From JBQKLI01 sp012798975 (GTDB lineage: Bacteria; Bacillota; Clostridia; Tissierellales; Peptoniphilaceae), in NCBI RefSeq assembly GCF_052116305.1, contig NZ_JBQKLI010000002.1, positions 1 through 64,000 on the forward strand: a DNA stretch of 64,000 bases, written 5' to 3'. A program made the position numbers and the translations under genes. A model generated the notes under the pieces. It saw nothing but the letters and a program-made list of their open reading frames with translations, had not been told where the DNA came from and did no database searches. Below are positions 26,011-34,028 of this stretch, piece by piece; position 1 is the stretch's first letter, and each line of letters starts with the position of its first letter.

Positions 26011-27504
26011 TTGCTTTTCAATAGTACTCGAAACAAAAGAAATCAAGTAAGTTCAAAAAAAGCCATTTTACAAGGCATCTCAGACGAAGGCGGACTGTAT
26101 GTACCGGAGAGTTTTCCAAACGCAGGTTCTCCATCAAATATGACGGAAATGAAATACAAAGATCTTGCCTACTATATCTGCGGCAAATTTTTGACTGATT
26201 TTACACCGGAGGAACTATCTCATTGTGTAAGCTCCGCTTATAACACAGATAATTTTTCCACAGAATTTATAGCACCCCTTCGAAAATTAAACGATCGTTT
26301 TATCCTAGAGCTTTTCCACGGCAGAACCAGCGCCTTCAAGGACATGGCTTTATGTATCCTTCCCTTTTTTATAGAAAGCTCGTTACATTCTCAAAAAGAC
26401 TATACGGATATTCTAATCATCACCGCAACCAGCGGCGATACCGGAAAAGCCGCTTTGGAAGGTTTTAAAAATGTAGAACATACAAAAATTGCTGTTTTTT
26501 ATCCTGAAAAAGGTGTAAGCGATACCCAAAAACTTCAAATGCAGACACAAGAAGGGGAGAACGTCTTTGTTCTTGGGGTAGAAGGCAATTTTGACGATTG
26601 CCAAAGAGCTGTAAAAACCACCTTTGCAGATGAAGAATTCAGCCAGCTTTTGAAGTCCAACAATACACGTCTAAGTTCGGCGAATTCTATTAATATCGGA
26701 AGGCTGATTCCTCAGATTGTTTATTATTACAACGCCTACATCACTATGCTTAAATTTGGCGAAATATCTGAAAACGAAAAAATCAATATTGTAGTGCCGA
26801 CAGGCAATTTTGGAAATATTCTAGCAGCCTATTACGCTATGCAGATGGGCCTTCCTGTAAACAATTTAATCTGCGCTTCTAACGATAACAATGTACTGAC
26901 AGATTTTATAAACACTGGTGTTTACGACAGCAATAGAGAATTGGTAGCCACCCCTTCCCCATCCATGGATATTCTTGTCTCCTCAAATCTAGAAAGATTC
27001 TTATACCATATAAGCGGCAATGATGATGAGTTGATTTCTGCTCTAATGGGCGAACTCCGAGATAAGGGAAAATATAGAATACCAGAAGATCTAAAGGATA
27101 AAATGCCGTTCCTTAAGGCTTATTACGCGACTGAAGAAGAAGCATCCAACAAGATTCTATACAGCTTGATCAACGATCAGTACTTGATGGATACCCATAC
27201 AGCAGTGGCTAATGTCTGCTACGATAAATATCGTATGGAAACACAAGATAATACAAAGACAATTATCGCTTCTACTGCTTCCCCTTATAAATTTTCCGAT
27301 TCTATGCTAAAAGCACTTAAAATAGAAACAGAAAATATGACTGAACAAGAAAAAATCGAAAAACTAAGCGAATTGACTTCAGTGGATATCCCTAAAAATC
27401 TAATGAATTTAGACAGCAAAGAAAAGCGCTTTACCACTTACGTCCCGAAAGAGGAAATATTCACTTATTTAAACGAGTTTGTAAAAGGTGATCATGATGC
27501 TTAA
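26011..27504 (+). CDS. thrC: Threonine synthase
   Basis: A 497-residue PLP enzyme converting O-phosphohomoserine to threonine. It starts with the N-terminal signature FNSTRNKRNQVSSKKAILQG-ISDEGGLYVPE, carries the PLP lysine in GRTSAFKDMAL (about residue 112), and the phosphate-cup motif TATSGDTGKAALEGF. This is the long (type II) subclass. The start codon is TTG: AAGGAGGAG lies six bases before it and no ATG fits. The end overlaps thrB, so the two are coupled. A homoserine dehydrogenase is not in the window. Confidence 0.96.
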   Translation: MLFNSTRNKRNQVSSKKAILQGISDEGGLYVPESFPNAGSPSNMTEMKYKDLAYYICGKFLTDFTPEELSHCVSSAYNTDNFSTEFIAPLRKLNDRFILELFHGRTSAFKDMALCILPFFIESSLHSQKDYTDILIITATSGDTGKAALEGFKNVEHTKIAVFYPEKGVSDTQKLQMQTQEGENVFVLGVEGNFDDCQRAVKTTFADEEFSQLLKSNNTRLSSANSINIGRLIPQIVYYYNAYITMLKFGEISENEKINIVVPTGNFGNILAAYYAMQMGLPVNNLICASNDNNVLTDFINTGVYDSNRELVATPSPSMDILVSSNLERFLYHISGNDDELISALMGELRDKGKYRIPEDLKDKMPFLKAYYATEEEASNKILYSLINDQYLMDTHTAVANVCYDKYRMETQDNTKTIIASTASPYKFSDSMLKALKIETENMTEQEKIEKLSELTSVDIPKNLMNLDSKEKRFTTYVPKEEIFTYLNEFVKGDHDA

Positions 27505-28381
27505 GATCAAAGTACCTGCTTCTACAGCTAATATGGGACCGGGCTTTGATGTACTTGCATTATCTTTCAAACTTTATAATGAATTTATATTCGAAGACAG
27601 CAACGAACTTATTATCAACACACCAAACAAAAGATATAATAATAAGAACAATCTCGTCTATCGTACTCTAGTGCAGGTTTTAGAAGAAAAAGGAATCGAA
27701 GCCCCGGCCTTAAAATTGACTATGACAAATGAAATCCCCATATCAAGAGGTTTAGGGTCTTCTGCAACTTGCATATTGGCCGGCGTTATCGCAGCAAACC
27801 GATATTTGAAAAAGAAAATGACAACAGAAGAGATCTATTTGAAAGCCGTAGCTATTGAAGGACACTGCGACAATATATCCAGCCAGTTTTTTGGCGGGCT
27901 TACATTATCTATGCGGGAAGAGGATAGAATCTTCTATCGCAAAGCCAATATCCCCTCAGGACTTCTTTGTACGGCATTAATCCCGGATTTTACACTTTCT
28001 ACCAAAAAGGCAAGAGCTGTGCTTCTTGAGACAGTTTCATTAACCGATGCGACCTATAATCTATCCCATGCGATGCTTTTTGTAGAAAGCTTAAAAAACG
28101 GTCAATTCAAAGATCTTAAATATTTTCTTAAAGATAAGCTTCACGAACCTTATAGATCAAGCCTTATACCAAATTTCGACCGTATTATACAAAAAGCTTA
28201 TGATCTAGGTGCTTACGGTGCCTTTCTAAGCGGTGCTGGCCCTACTATTATGATTCTCCGCAAAAACGAGGAGAACAGCTTTAAGAAAAATATACAAAAC
28301 TATTTACACACTCTTGAAGATCAGTGGAAAGCCGTTGATCTTTCTATCGATAATGAAGGGACAATTATTTCCCAGGATTAG
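27497..28381 (+). CDS. thrB: Homoserine kinase
   Basis: A 294-residue GHMP kinase phosphorylating homoserine, the substrate supply for thrC. MLKIKVPASTANMGPGFDVL opens the protein, and the GHMP ATP-binding loop PISRGLGSSATCILAG is at about 88-103. The C-terminal motif GAFLSGAGPTIM is present. Starts at GTG 27488 or ATG 27494 are possible; the ATG at 27497 has the best spacing to AAAGGTG and matches homologues. It overlaps the thrC stop by eight bases. Confidence 0.96.
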   Translation: MLKIKVPASTANMGPGFDVLALSFKLYNEFIFEDSNELIINTPNKRYNNKNNLVYRTLVQVLEEKGIEAPALKLTMTNEIPISRGLGSSATCILAGVIAANRYLKKKMTTEEIYLKAVAIEGHCDNISSQFFGGLTLSMREEDRIFYRKANIPSGLLCTALIPDFTLSTKKARAVLLETVSLTDATYNLSHAMLFVESLKNGQFKDLKYFLKDKLHEPYRSSLIPNFDRIIQKAYDLGAYGAFLSGAGPTIMILRKNEENSFKKNIQNYLHTLEDQWKAVDLSIDNEGTIISQD

Positions 28382-28388
28382 TATTTAT

Positions 28389-28396
28389 GTTATAAT
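28389..28396 (+). promoter_or_regulatory. Promoter of the SCIFF peptide gene (extended -10)
   Basis: TGTTATAAT: a consensus TATAAT at 28391-28396 with the extended TGn motif, just after the thrB stop. The -35 region is poor, as is common for extended -10 promoters. It gives the peptide gene a transcript separate from thrCB. Confidence 0.6.
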
Positions 28397-28426
28397 AAAA
28401 TGAATTCAAGGAAAGGAGTACATATT

Positions 28427-28576
28427 ATGAAAAAACATATTTTAACTCTTACCGGCAGCACATTAAAAGATTCTGCTTGCACAGGCGGTTGCGGAGAATG
28501 CCAAACTTCTTGCCAATCAGCTTGTAAAACTTCTTGTACTGTAGCAAATCAAGAATGCGAAAACGAATCTAGATAA
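28427..28576 (+). CDS. SCIFF ranthipeptide precursor (seven-Cys variant)
   Basis: A 49-residue ORF below usual length cut-offs, starting MKKHILTLTGSTLKDSACTG. The C-terminal half carries the six-cysteines-in-forty-five pattern CGECQTSCQSACKTSC...C (Cys22, 25, 29, 33, 37, 44), with one extra Cys at 18. In the characterised Clostridium thermocellum pair (CteA/CteB) the radical SAM partner links a Cys to the Thr five residues later; here that corresponds to Cys33 and Thr38. AAGGAGTACATATT precedes the ATG. The maturase gene follows after a terminator. The mature product's role is unsettled in the field; signalling roles have been proposed. Confidence 0.95.
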   Translation: MKKHILTLTGSTLKDSACTGGCGECQTSCQSACKTSCTVANQECENESR

Positions 28577-28585
28577 CCGGAACAG

Positions 28586-28616
28586 AAAAAAGGATTGAGA
28601 TGCTCAATCCTTTTTT
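28586..28616 (+). terminator. Terminator between SCIFF peptide and its maturase
   Basis: GGATTGAG-atg-CTCAATCC hairpin (8 bp) extended by six A/T pairs into AAAAAA/TTTTTT. It lies ten bases after the peptide stop and 25 bases before the maturase ATG. Partial read-through would give many peptide transcripts per maturase transcript. Confidence 0.9.
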
Positions 28617-28640
28617 AAATTACAAATTAAGGAGAAATAG

Positions 28641-30008
28641 ATGATCCATAAGTATAAAATGAATAATTACAATATCGTCCTCGATGTAAATGGCGGGGCG
28701 ATCCACGTGGTAGATGATATCACCTATAATATATTAGACCTTTATAAAGAAAAAACTCTTGAGGAAATAAAAGAAGTTTTTCATGAATATCCTGCTGAAA
28801 AAATCGAAGAAGCCTATAGGGAAATCCAAGAGATGGAAAATGAAAACCTCCTGTATTCCTCTGCAGACTATATGGACTCGGAAGATTTCAAAAAAAGAAA
28901 TCCTGTTTTAAAAGCAATGTGTCTTCATGTAGTACACGACTGCAATTTAAAATGCGAGTACTGCTTTGCTTCCCAAGGAGATTTCGGAGGATATAAAGCC
29001 TATATGACTGAAGAAGTGGGTAAAAAAGCTATCGACTATTTGATTTCTGAATCTGGAAACAGAAAAAATCTGGAAGTAGACTTCTTTGGCGGCGAGCCGC
29101 TTATGGATTTTGAACTGGTTAAAACTTTAGTAGAGTACGGCAATGAGAAAGCTCTGGAACACAACAAGCAGTTTCGTTTTACCATTACTACAAACGGCGT
29201 ATTATTAGATGACGAAAAAATCGACTATATCAACAAACATATGCATAATGTGGTCCTAAGCCTGGATGGGCGTAAAGAAATAAACGACTCTATGAGAAAA
29301 ACGGTCAACGATAAAGGCAGTTACGACCTGATCGTACCGAAATTCCAGAAGCTTGTAGAAGGCAGAAAGAACAAATACTACTATGTCCGCGGAACTTTCA
29401 CAAAGAAAAATTTAGACTTCTCGGAAGATGTCAAGCATTTCAAAGATTTAGGATTCGATCTTGCATCTATCGAGCCTGTAGTAGATTCTGAATACGACGA
29501 TTATGCCATCACCGAAGAAGATCTAGAAGCAATTAAAAAGGAATACGAAAAACTGGCTATCGAATATGCAAAAGACCAAGTCAAAGGCGATCCTTTCAAA
29601 TTCTTCCATTTTATGGTTGATCTATCACAAGGCCCTTGTATTATTAAGAGAGTTCAAGGCTGCGGTGCAGGATGCGAGTATGTAGCAGTTACTCCTGAAG
29701 GAGATATCTACCCCTGCCATCAGTTTGTCGGCAATGAAGATTTCAAACTAGGAAATCTCTTAGAAGAAACTATTGAATTTCCTGAAGAAATTACAAAGGG
29801 ATTCTTAAACTCCCATGTATTTTCAAAACCTTCCTGCGAAAACTGCTGGGCGAAATTTTACTGTTCCGGCGGCTGTCATGCAAATGCTTATAATTTCAAT
29901 AAGGATCTGCAAAAACCCTATGAATTAGGATGCGAACTCCAGCGAAAAAGAACAGAATGCGCGATTATGGTTGAAGTCAGCAAAATGATGGAACAGGCAA
30001 ATGGATAA
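28641..30008 (+). CDS. SCIFF radical SAM maturase (thioether-forming, SPASM-type)
   Basis: A 455-residue enzyme. Residues 1-80 look like a peptide-recognition (RRE-like) domain. The radical SAM core has Cys101-x3-Cys105-x2-Cys108 (HDCNLKCEYCFA), followed by DFFGGEPLMDF. The C-terminal auxiliary cluster domain is Cys rich (VQGCGAGCEYV, DIYPCHQFVGN, CENCWAKFYCSGGCH), as in SCIFF maturases. It installs thioether cross-links on the peptide encoded just upstream. AAGGAGAAATAG precedes the ATG. Its end overlaps the next gene by eight bases. Confidence 0.95.
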   Translation: MIHKYKMNNYNIVLDVNGGAIHVVDDITYNILDLYKEKTLEEIKEVFHEYPAEKIEEAYREIQEMENENLLYSSADYMDSEDFKKRNPVLKAMCLHVVHDCNLKCEYCFASQGDFGGYKAYMTEEVGKKAIDYLISESGNRKNLEVDFFGGEPLMDFELVKTLVEYGNEKALEHNKQFRFTITTNGVLLDDEKIDYINKHMHNVVLSLDGRKEINDSMRKTVNDKGSYDLIVPKFQKLVEGRKNKYYYVRGTFTKKNLDFSEDVKHFKDLGFDLASIEPVVDSEYDDYAITEEDLEAIKKEYEKLAIEYAKDQVKGDPFKFFHFMVDLSQGPCIIKRVQGCGAGCEYVAVTPEGDIYPCHQFVGNEDFKLGNLLEETIEFPEEITKGFLNSHVFSKPSCENCWAKFYCSGGCHANAYNFNKDLQKPYELGCELQRKRTECAIMVEVSKMMEQANG

Positions 30009-31356
30009 CCCCCTCCGTTCCCCTATCCTTAAGGGGTTAGAGGAATATCAAAACAAATCCAAACTTCGCTTTCATATGCCAGGACATAAAGGAACACTCC
30101 CAGAAGAATTTAATGCCTTAGCTGAGAATCTTTATTCTTTCGATGTTACGGAGCTTGATGATACAGATGATCTGTACTATCCTGTCTCCTTTTTGGCTGA
30201 AAGTTTGAACGATCTGAAAAAGGACCGGAAATCAAAAGAAAGTTTTTATCTTGTAAATGGTTCCACCGTCGGCATCTTATCCTCTGTAATGGGACTTTTA
30301 GATCCGGGGGATAAAATACTGATCGAATCAGGATGTCATAAGTCCGTCCATAATGCGGTGAAACTCGGCAGATTAAAGAAAGTTGTATTAGAACAGCCTT
30401 CTCATAAAAAAGGTTTCCCCCTTCCCGCTTCTGAAGAAAAGATCTTCGAAATTTTGGAAGAGGATAAAGATATAAAAATGGTTTTTCTTACCAGACCTAA
30501 TTATTACGGCTATGCTTCAGACATCGAAAAACTAGCTGCCTACTGCAGCGAAAGAGGAATCTATACAATAATTGACGAAGCCCATGGCTCCCATTTCGTC
30601 TACAGCAGCCTCTTTCCAAAGTCTGCTGTAGAATCAGGCTGTTCTATCAGTATTAATAGTTTCCATAAAACAATGCCTTCCTTTACACAAACAGCTGTAT
30701 TAAATATAGGCAGTTTAAACGAAGAGGATATCCAACGAGTAAGAAGCATGCTCCTTATGCTTCAAACCTCTTCTCCCTCTTTCCTTTTTATCGCATCCCT
30801 GGATTTATCCTTTCGTTATATGCAGAAATACAAGGAAAAATTCCTATCCTTGAAGAAAATGATTGACTTATTCCTAAGAAAACTTGAGAATAATATCCAT
30901 ATATCAGCAGAAATGGATTCAGAAAAAGATTTTACTAGAATACTTCTTTATCCTAAAGGAAATGTTATCGATATGCTTTCTTATTTAGAAAAAAATGGAA
31001 TCTATGCAGAAATGCACGATGAAAATACCATTGTATTGATTTCCACGATACTCGACGAGGAAAGAGATTTTAACTGCCTTTATAGTACAATAGAAAATTA
31101 CAAAAGATCTCCTTGCCGAAGTACTACGAAAAATAAGATCCATGACGATATCGGTCTTCCTTTTTTAGACTGTGAAGGCAAAGAATTGCTAGAAGATATC
31201 TATATCTATCCTCCCGGCAGTTTGTATTTAGAAAAAGGAACGATCCTCGAAAAGAAACATCTGATCGAATTGACAAAGTTTAGAAAACAAAAAATTCGAT
31301 TGCATAAAAGTGTTTCAAAAAATGACGACCTGCTTTATGTAAATATTGACAAGTAA
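30001..31356 (+). CDS. PLP-dependent Orn/Lys/Arg decarboxylase-fold enzyme
   Basis: A 451-residue, short form of the Orn/Lys/Arg decarboxylase major-domain family (fold type I). Markers are LRFHMPGHKG (about 23-32), YLVNGSTVGI, IIDEAHGSHF with the PLP-contacting Asp/His, and SFHKTMPSFTQ with the PLP lysine (about residue 223). The substrate is not clear from sequence; Bacillus relatives include arginine decarboxylase and proteins of unknown substrate. The ATG lies inside the end of the maturase gene in another frame, so the two are translationally coupled, an unusual neighbour for a SCIFF maturase. No terminator follows; the next promoter overlaps its stop codon. Confidence 0.85.
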   Translation: MDNPLRSPILKGLEEYQNKSKLRFHMPGHKGTLPEEFNALAENLYSFDVTELDDTDDLYYPVSFLAESLNDLKKDRKSKESFYLVNGSTVGILSSVMGLLDPGDKILIESGCHKSVHNAVKLGRLKKVVLEQPSHKKGFPLPASEEKIFEILEEDKDIKMVFLTRPNYYGYASDIEKLAAYCSERGIYTIIDEAHGSHFVYSSLFPKSAVESGCSISINSFHKTMPSFTQTAVLNIGSLNEEDIQRVRSMLLMLQTSSPSFLFIASLDLSFRYMQKYKEKFLSLKKMIDLFLRKLENNIHISAEMDSEKDFTRILLYPKGNVIDMLSYLEKNGIYAEMHDENTIVLISTILDEERDFNCLYSTIENYKRSPCRSTTKNKIHDDIGLPFLDCEGKELLEDIYIYPPGSLYLEKGTILEKKHLIELTKFRKQKIRLHKSVSKNDDLLYVNIDK

Positions 31357-31374
31357 ACGTCTCCAGTGTACTAT
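31346..31374 (+). promoter_or_regulatory. Promoter of the first GntR-ABC module
   Basis: TTGACA (31346-31351), 17 bp, TACTAT (31369-31374). The -35 overlaps the last codons of the decarboxylase-fold gene. Just after it a partial dyad TGTA-N12-TACA (31367-31386) could be the regulator's operator. Confidence 0.75.
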
Positions 31375-31406
31375 ATATCTAATACAATGCGGAGGGAGGG
31401 ATACTT

Positions 31407-31769
31407 TTGTATTTTAACGATCATCAACCTATATATATACAGATTATGGATTTAATAAAGTTTCGGATTATCCGCGGGGAACTGAAACCTGGCGATAAAT
31501 TACCGGCAGTTCGGGAAATCGCAGGAGATTTAAAAGTAAATCCCAACACAGTTCAAAGGAGTTATAGCGATTTAGAAAGAGAAGGCATTTTATTATCACA
31601 AAGAGGTGTAGGGTCTTTTGTCGTAGATAACAAAGAATTGTTTGACCGTTTAAAGGAAGAAATGGCCAAAGATATTGTTCAATCTTTTGTCGAGGATATG
31701 AATAATCTAGGGTTTCCTCGAGATAAGAGTATTACCTTAATCAAAGAAAGTTGGGTGAATAATGATTAA
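31407..31769 (+). CDS. GntR-family regulator, YtrA subfamily
   Basis: A 120-residue repressor-type protein: an N-terminal winged helix (about 10-75, with PIYIQIMDLIKFRIIRGEL, KLPAVREIA and VNPNTVQRSYSDLEREG) and a short C-terminal helical tail typical of the YtrA subgroup, which has no ligand-binding domain. Start codon is TTG with GGAGGGAGGG upstream. It overlaps the ABC ATPase gene by eight bases. In this subgroup the regulator represses its own ABC operon, often released by wall stress. Confidence 0.92.
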   Translation: MYFNDHQPIYIQIMDLIKFRIIRGELKPGDKLPAVREIAGDLKVNPNTVQRSYSDLEREGILLSQRGVGSFVVDNKELFDRLKEEMAKDIVQSFVEDMNNLGFPRDKSITLIKESWVNND

Positions 31770-32472
31770 TACAGTAGAAATTCAAAATCTTAAGAAAAAA
31801 TATGGAAGGAAAGCAGCAGTCGATTTGGAACTTCTGACCTTAGAAGAAGGGACTGTAAACGGGTTATTCGGTCCCAACGGTTCCGGCAAAACCACATTGA
31901 TAAAAATTCTTTCCGGCATGATTCTCCGCTATAAAGGGGATGTTTATATTCAGGGAGAAAAACCAGGCGTGAAAACAAAATCCTTCGTTTCCTATCTGCC
32001 TGACCGTAACTTTTTAGGCAATCAAAACAATATTAAAGAATCTTTAAAGCTCTTTAATCATTTTTACAAAGATTTTAGTATGGAAAAAGCGAAAAAATTG
32101 CTGGAAAATATGCAGCTTGAAGAGAAGATGAAAATTTCCTCTCTATCGAAAGGTATGGAAGAGAAACTGAACTTAGCCCTTGTCCTTTCTAGAGACGCTA
32201 AACTCTTTTTGCTGGACGAGCCTATTGCAGGTGTCGACCCTGTAGCGAGAGAGCAGATCCTGTCTGCTGTAATCTCAAATATCGATCCTGAAAGCACTAT
32301 GCTTGTAACAACCCATATTATTAAAGAAATGGAAGGCATCTTTGATCGTGCCCTCTTTATTAACGAAGGAAAAATTGTACTCGACGGGAACGCTGAAGAC
32401 CTTCGTATCGAACGAAAGGCCTCTCTGGATGAAATCTACCGCAGGGAATTTGGAGGTGAGGAGATTGAGTAA
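31762..32472 (+). CDS. ABC transporter ATP-binding protein
   Basis: A 236-residue ATPase with Walker A FGPNGSGKTTL (about 38-48), signature SLSKGMEEKL, Walker B LFLLDEPIAGVD and switch His in TTHI. It overlaps the regulator gene upstream and the permease start downstream, so the three form a tight operon. Fits an exporter or resistance-type ABC-2 system; substrate unknown. Confidence 0.94.
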   Translation: MINTVEIQNLKKKYGRKAAVDLELLTLEEGTVNGLFGPNGSGKTTLIKILSGMILRYKGDVYIQGEKPGVKTKSFVSYLPDRNFLGNQNNIKESLKLFNHFYKDFSMEKAKKLLENMQLEEKMKISSLSKGMEEKLNLALVLSRDAKLFLLDEPIAGVDPVAREQILSAVISNIDPESTMLVTTHIIKEMEGIFDRALFINEGKIVLDGNAEDLRIERKASLDEIYRREFGGEEIE

Positions 32473-33292
32473 ATTCTTACAAGTAGAATTCGGAAGAACT
32501 GCAAAACTTTTTTTAGGTTTGATTCTTTCTATCATTGTAGTTAATTTGCTGATGTATCCGACTATTGCAGGTTTATCAGAATCTAATACCCTCTTGCAGG
32601 GACTTGCTATGTCTTTCCTTGTGGTATTGATGTTTGTACTGAACTTATTATTTCTTTTTATGATCATCTCTTATTTTAGGCGTGATTTATACCATGACTC
32701 GAGATACTTAACTTTCAGCCTTCCTGTAAGCAGCAAAGGATACTTGGGCGCGAAACTTATAAACTCCGTCTTTTGGATTATAATGCTGTTAATTGGAACA
32801 TTAGCCCTTAATTATGCAGCGATGACTTACACCTTTGGAGCAGCAGAAATAAATACCTTTTTCGATTATCTCAGCAACAATATTATCTCATCGCCGATTA
32901 TCGTCGTCTTATTTATTCTCTACTCTCTGATATCCTTAGTTTTTACCTTAGTGCTGATGTATTTTTGTATCATATTGAGCAAAACGCTGTTTCGCTCTAA
33001 TCGATTAGGATATTTCTGGATATTGTTCTATATACTGCTTTCTTCTCTTTTAGAATACGGAATATCTTATATCAGCAGAACGATTCCACTCTTTGTTATG
33101 GCGAATAATGCTGAATTCCGCTGGATAACAATGACAGAAGAATTGGCTGTAAACGGCGGAATGTTAAACGATCCCAACTCCCTTACGCTATTTACAGGTA
33201 TCAGTCTCGTTTCTTTATTCCTTTATACAGCAACAACGATTCTGCTATTTGTTCTCAGTGCCAAACTTTTAGAAAAAAAAGTAGATCTATAA
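32465..33292 (+). CDS. ABC transporter permease (ABC-2-like)
   Basis: A 275-residue membrane protein with six hydrophobic segments (about 12-35, 48-72, 97-120, 142-165, 178-205, 240-262). The start is TTG at 32465 with GGAGGTGAGGAGA immediately before it. The open frame extends further upstream inside the ATPase gene, but those residues are not part of the protein. It overlaps the ATPase stop by eight bases. A strong palindromic terminator follows. Confidence 0.85.
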   Translation: MSKFLQVEFGRTAKLFLGLILSIIVVNLLMYPTIAGLSESNTLLQGLAMSFLVVLMFVLNLLFLFMIISYFRRDLYHDSRYLTFSLPVSSKGYLGAKLINSVFWIIMLLIGTLALNYAAMTYTFGAAEINTFFDYLSNNIISSPIIVVLFILYSLISLVFTLVLMYFCIILSKTLFRSNRLGYFWILFYILLSSLLEYGISYISRTIPLFVMANNAEFRWITMTEELAVNGGMLNDPNSLTLFTGISLVSLFLYTATTILLFVLSAKLLEKKVDL

Positions 33293-33327
33293 AAAAACTC
33301 CTTTTCCGCGGAAAAGGAGTTTTTTTT
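33291..33327. terminator. Perfect palindromic bidirectional terminator
   Basis: A fully symmetrical inverted repeat of about 36 bp: A7, ACTCCTTTTCC-GCGG centre, and its exact complement ending in T8. It contains both stop codons of the convergent genes (permease on plus, DUF937 gene on minus) at its edges and serves both. Confidence 0.9.
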
Positions 33328-33907
33328 ATCTTAAAAATTTACCTAATATATCCATCAAACCATCCTGCAAAGAATGCTCTTTATCGTCTTCTATATATTC
33401 CTTAGCAGTAGAGCTGGCTGTGCCGATCTCCGGATCTCTCTGCATTTCTTTTAATTCTTCCCTCAGCTGATCATCGTAGGAAACACCCTTGTCTTCTTTT
33501 TCTTTCTGAAGCATTTCAATAATAGTCGGTGTGATTTTATCCAATACTGCATCTACTTCTTCTTGAGACACATTGGACTTTTCAGCAATGTTCTTAGTCA
33601 CAGATTCTTTTTCTCTGCCGAGGATTTTGTCTAAAATATCCTTTCCTTCTTGAGGATTCGCCTCTTCTATCGTTTTTGTCATATCATTTGGATCTAGTTT
33701 TCTGTTTTGTGTTGCAATGTCTTCCAGCTCTTTCTGTTTTTTCTCATCTTCTCTTACAGCCTTGTGAACAGCCCATAAAATAGCCGGTATAGCAACCATT
33801 GCTAATTTTTTCTTGGATTCTTCATCAAATCCCTGAGGATTTCTTCTGTTCTTCATTCCGCCAGGATTCATATTTAAACCATCTTTTAACATATCAAATA
33901 AAGCCAT
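33326..33907 (-). CDS. DUF937-family protein
   Basis: A 193-residue, highly charged soluble protein. The helical region about residues 90-140 (DILDKILGREKESVTKNIAE ... VDAVLDKITPTIIEMLQKEK) resembles DUF937 domains (LGG..K..V...A...G...V..LL..L.P.I...L). Function unknown. Monocistronic: divergent from the glycosyltransferase gene and closed by the palindromic terminator. AGGAGGAGAATT precedes the ATG. Confidence 0.75.
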   Translation of the reverse strand: MALFDMLKDGLNMNPGGMKNRRNPQGFDEESKKKLAMVAIPAILWAVHKAVREDEKKQKELEDIATQNRKLDPNDMTKTIEEANPQEGKDILDKILGREKESVTKNIAEKSNVSQEEVDAVLDKITPTIIEMLQKEKEDKGVSYDDQLREELKEMQRDPEIGTASSTAKEYIEDDKEHSLQDGLMDILGKFLR

Positions 33908-34028
33908 AATTCTCCTCCTATAATTCTTGTTTTCTACACTTTATATACCCTTTATTTTTATCAAGACCCAAATACTTGGAATATTTAATTATGGTATAAT
34001 AAACTCAAACCTTTACAAGGAGTATATT

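Noticed and set aside
25900..26046. N-terminal 49-codon extension of the wall hydrolase
   Set aside because: It overlaps the thrC start and control region and has no ribosome-binding site; a signal peptide and SD fit the ATG at 25899.
28501..28576. Cys-rich peptide as a metallothionein or zinc-ribbon fragment
   Set aside because: The exact SCIFF spacing and the adjacent radical SAM maturase explain it better.
32342..32464. Longer start of the ABC permease
   Set aside because: The added 41 codons lie within the ATPase gene in another frame and lack an SD; TTG at 32465 has GGAGGTGAGGAG before it.
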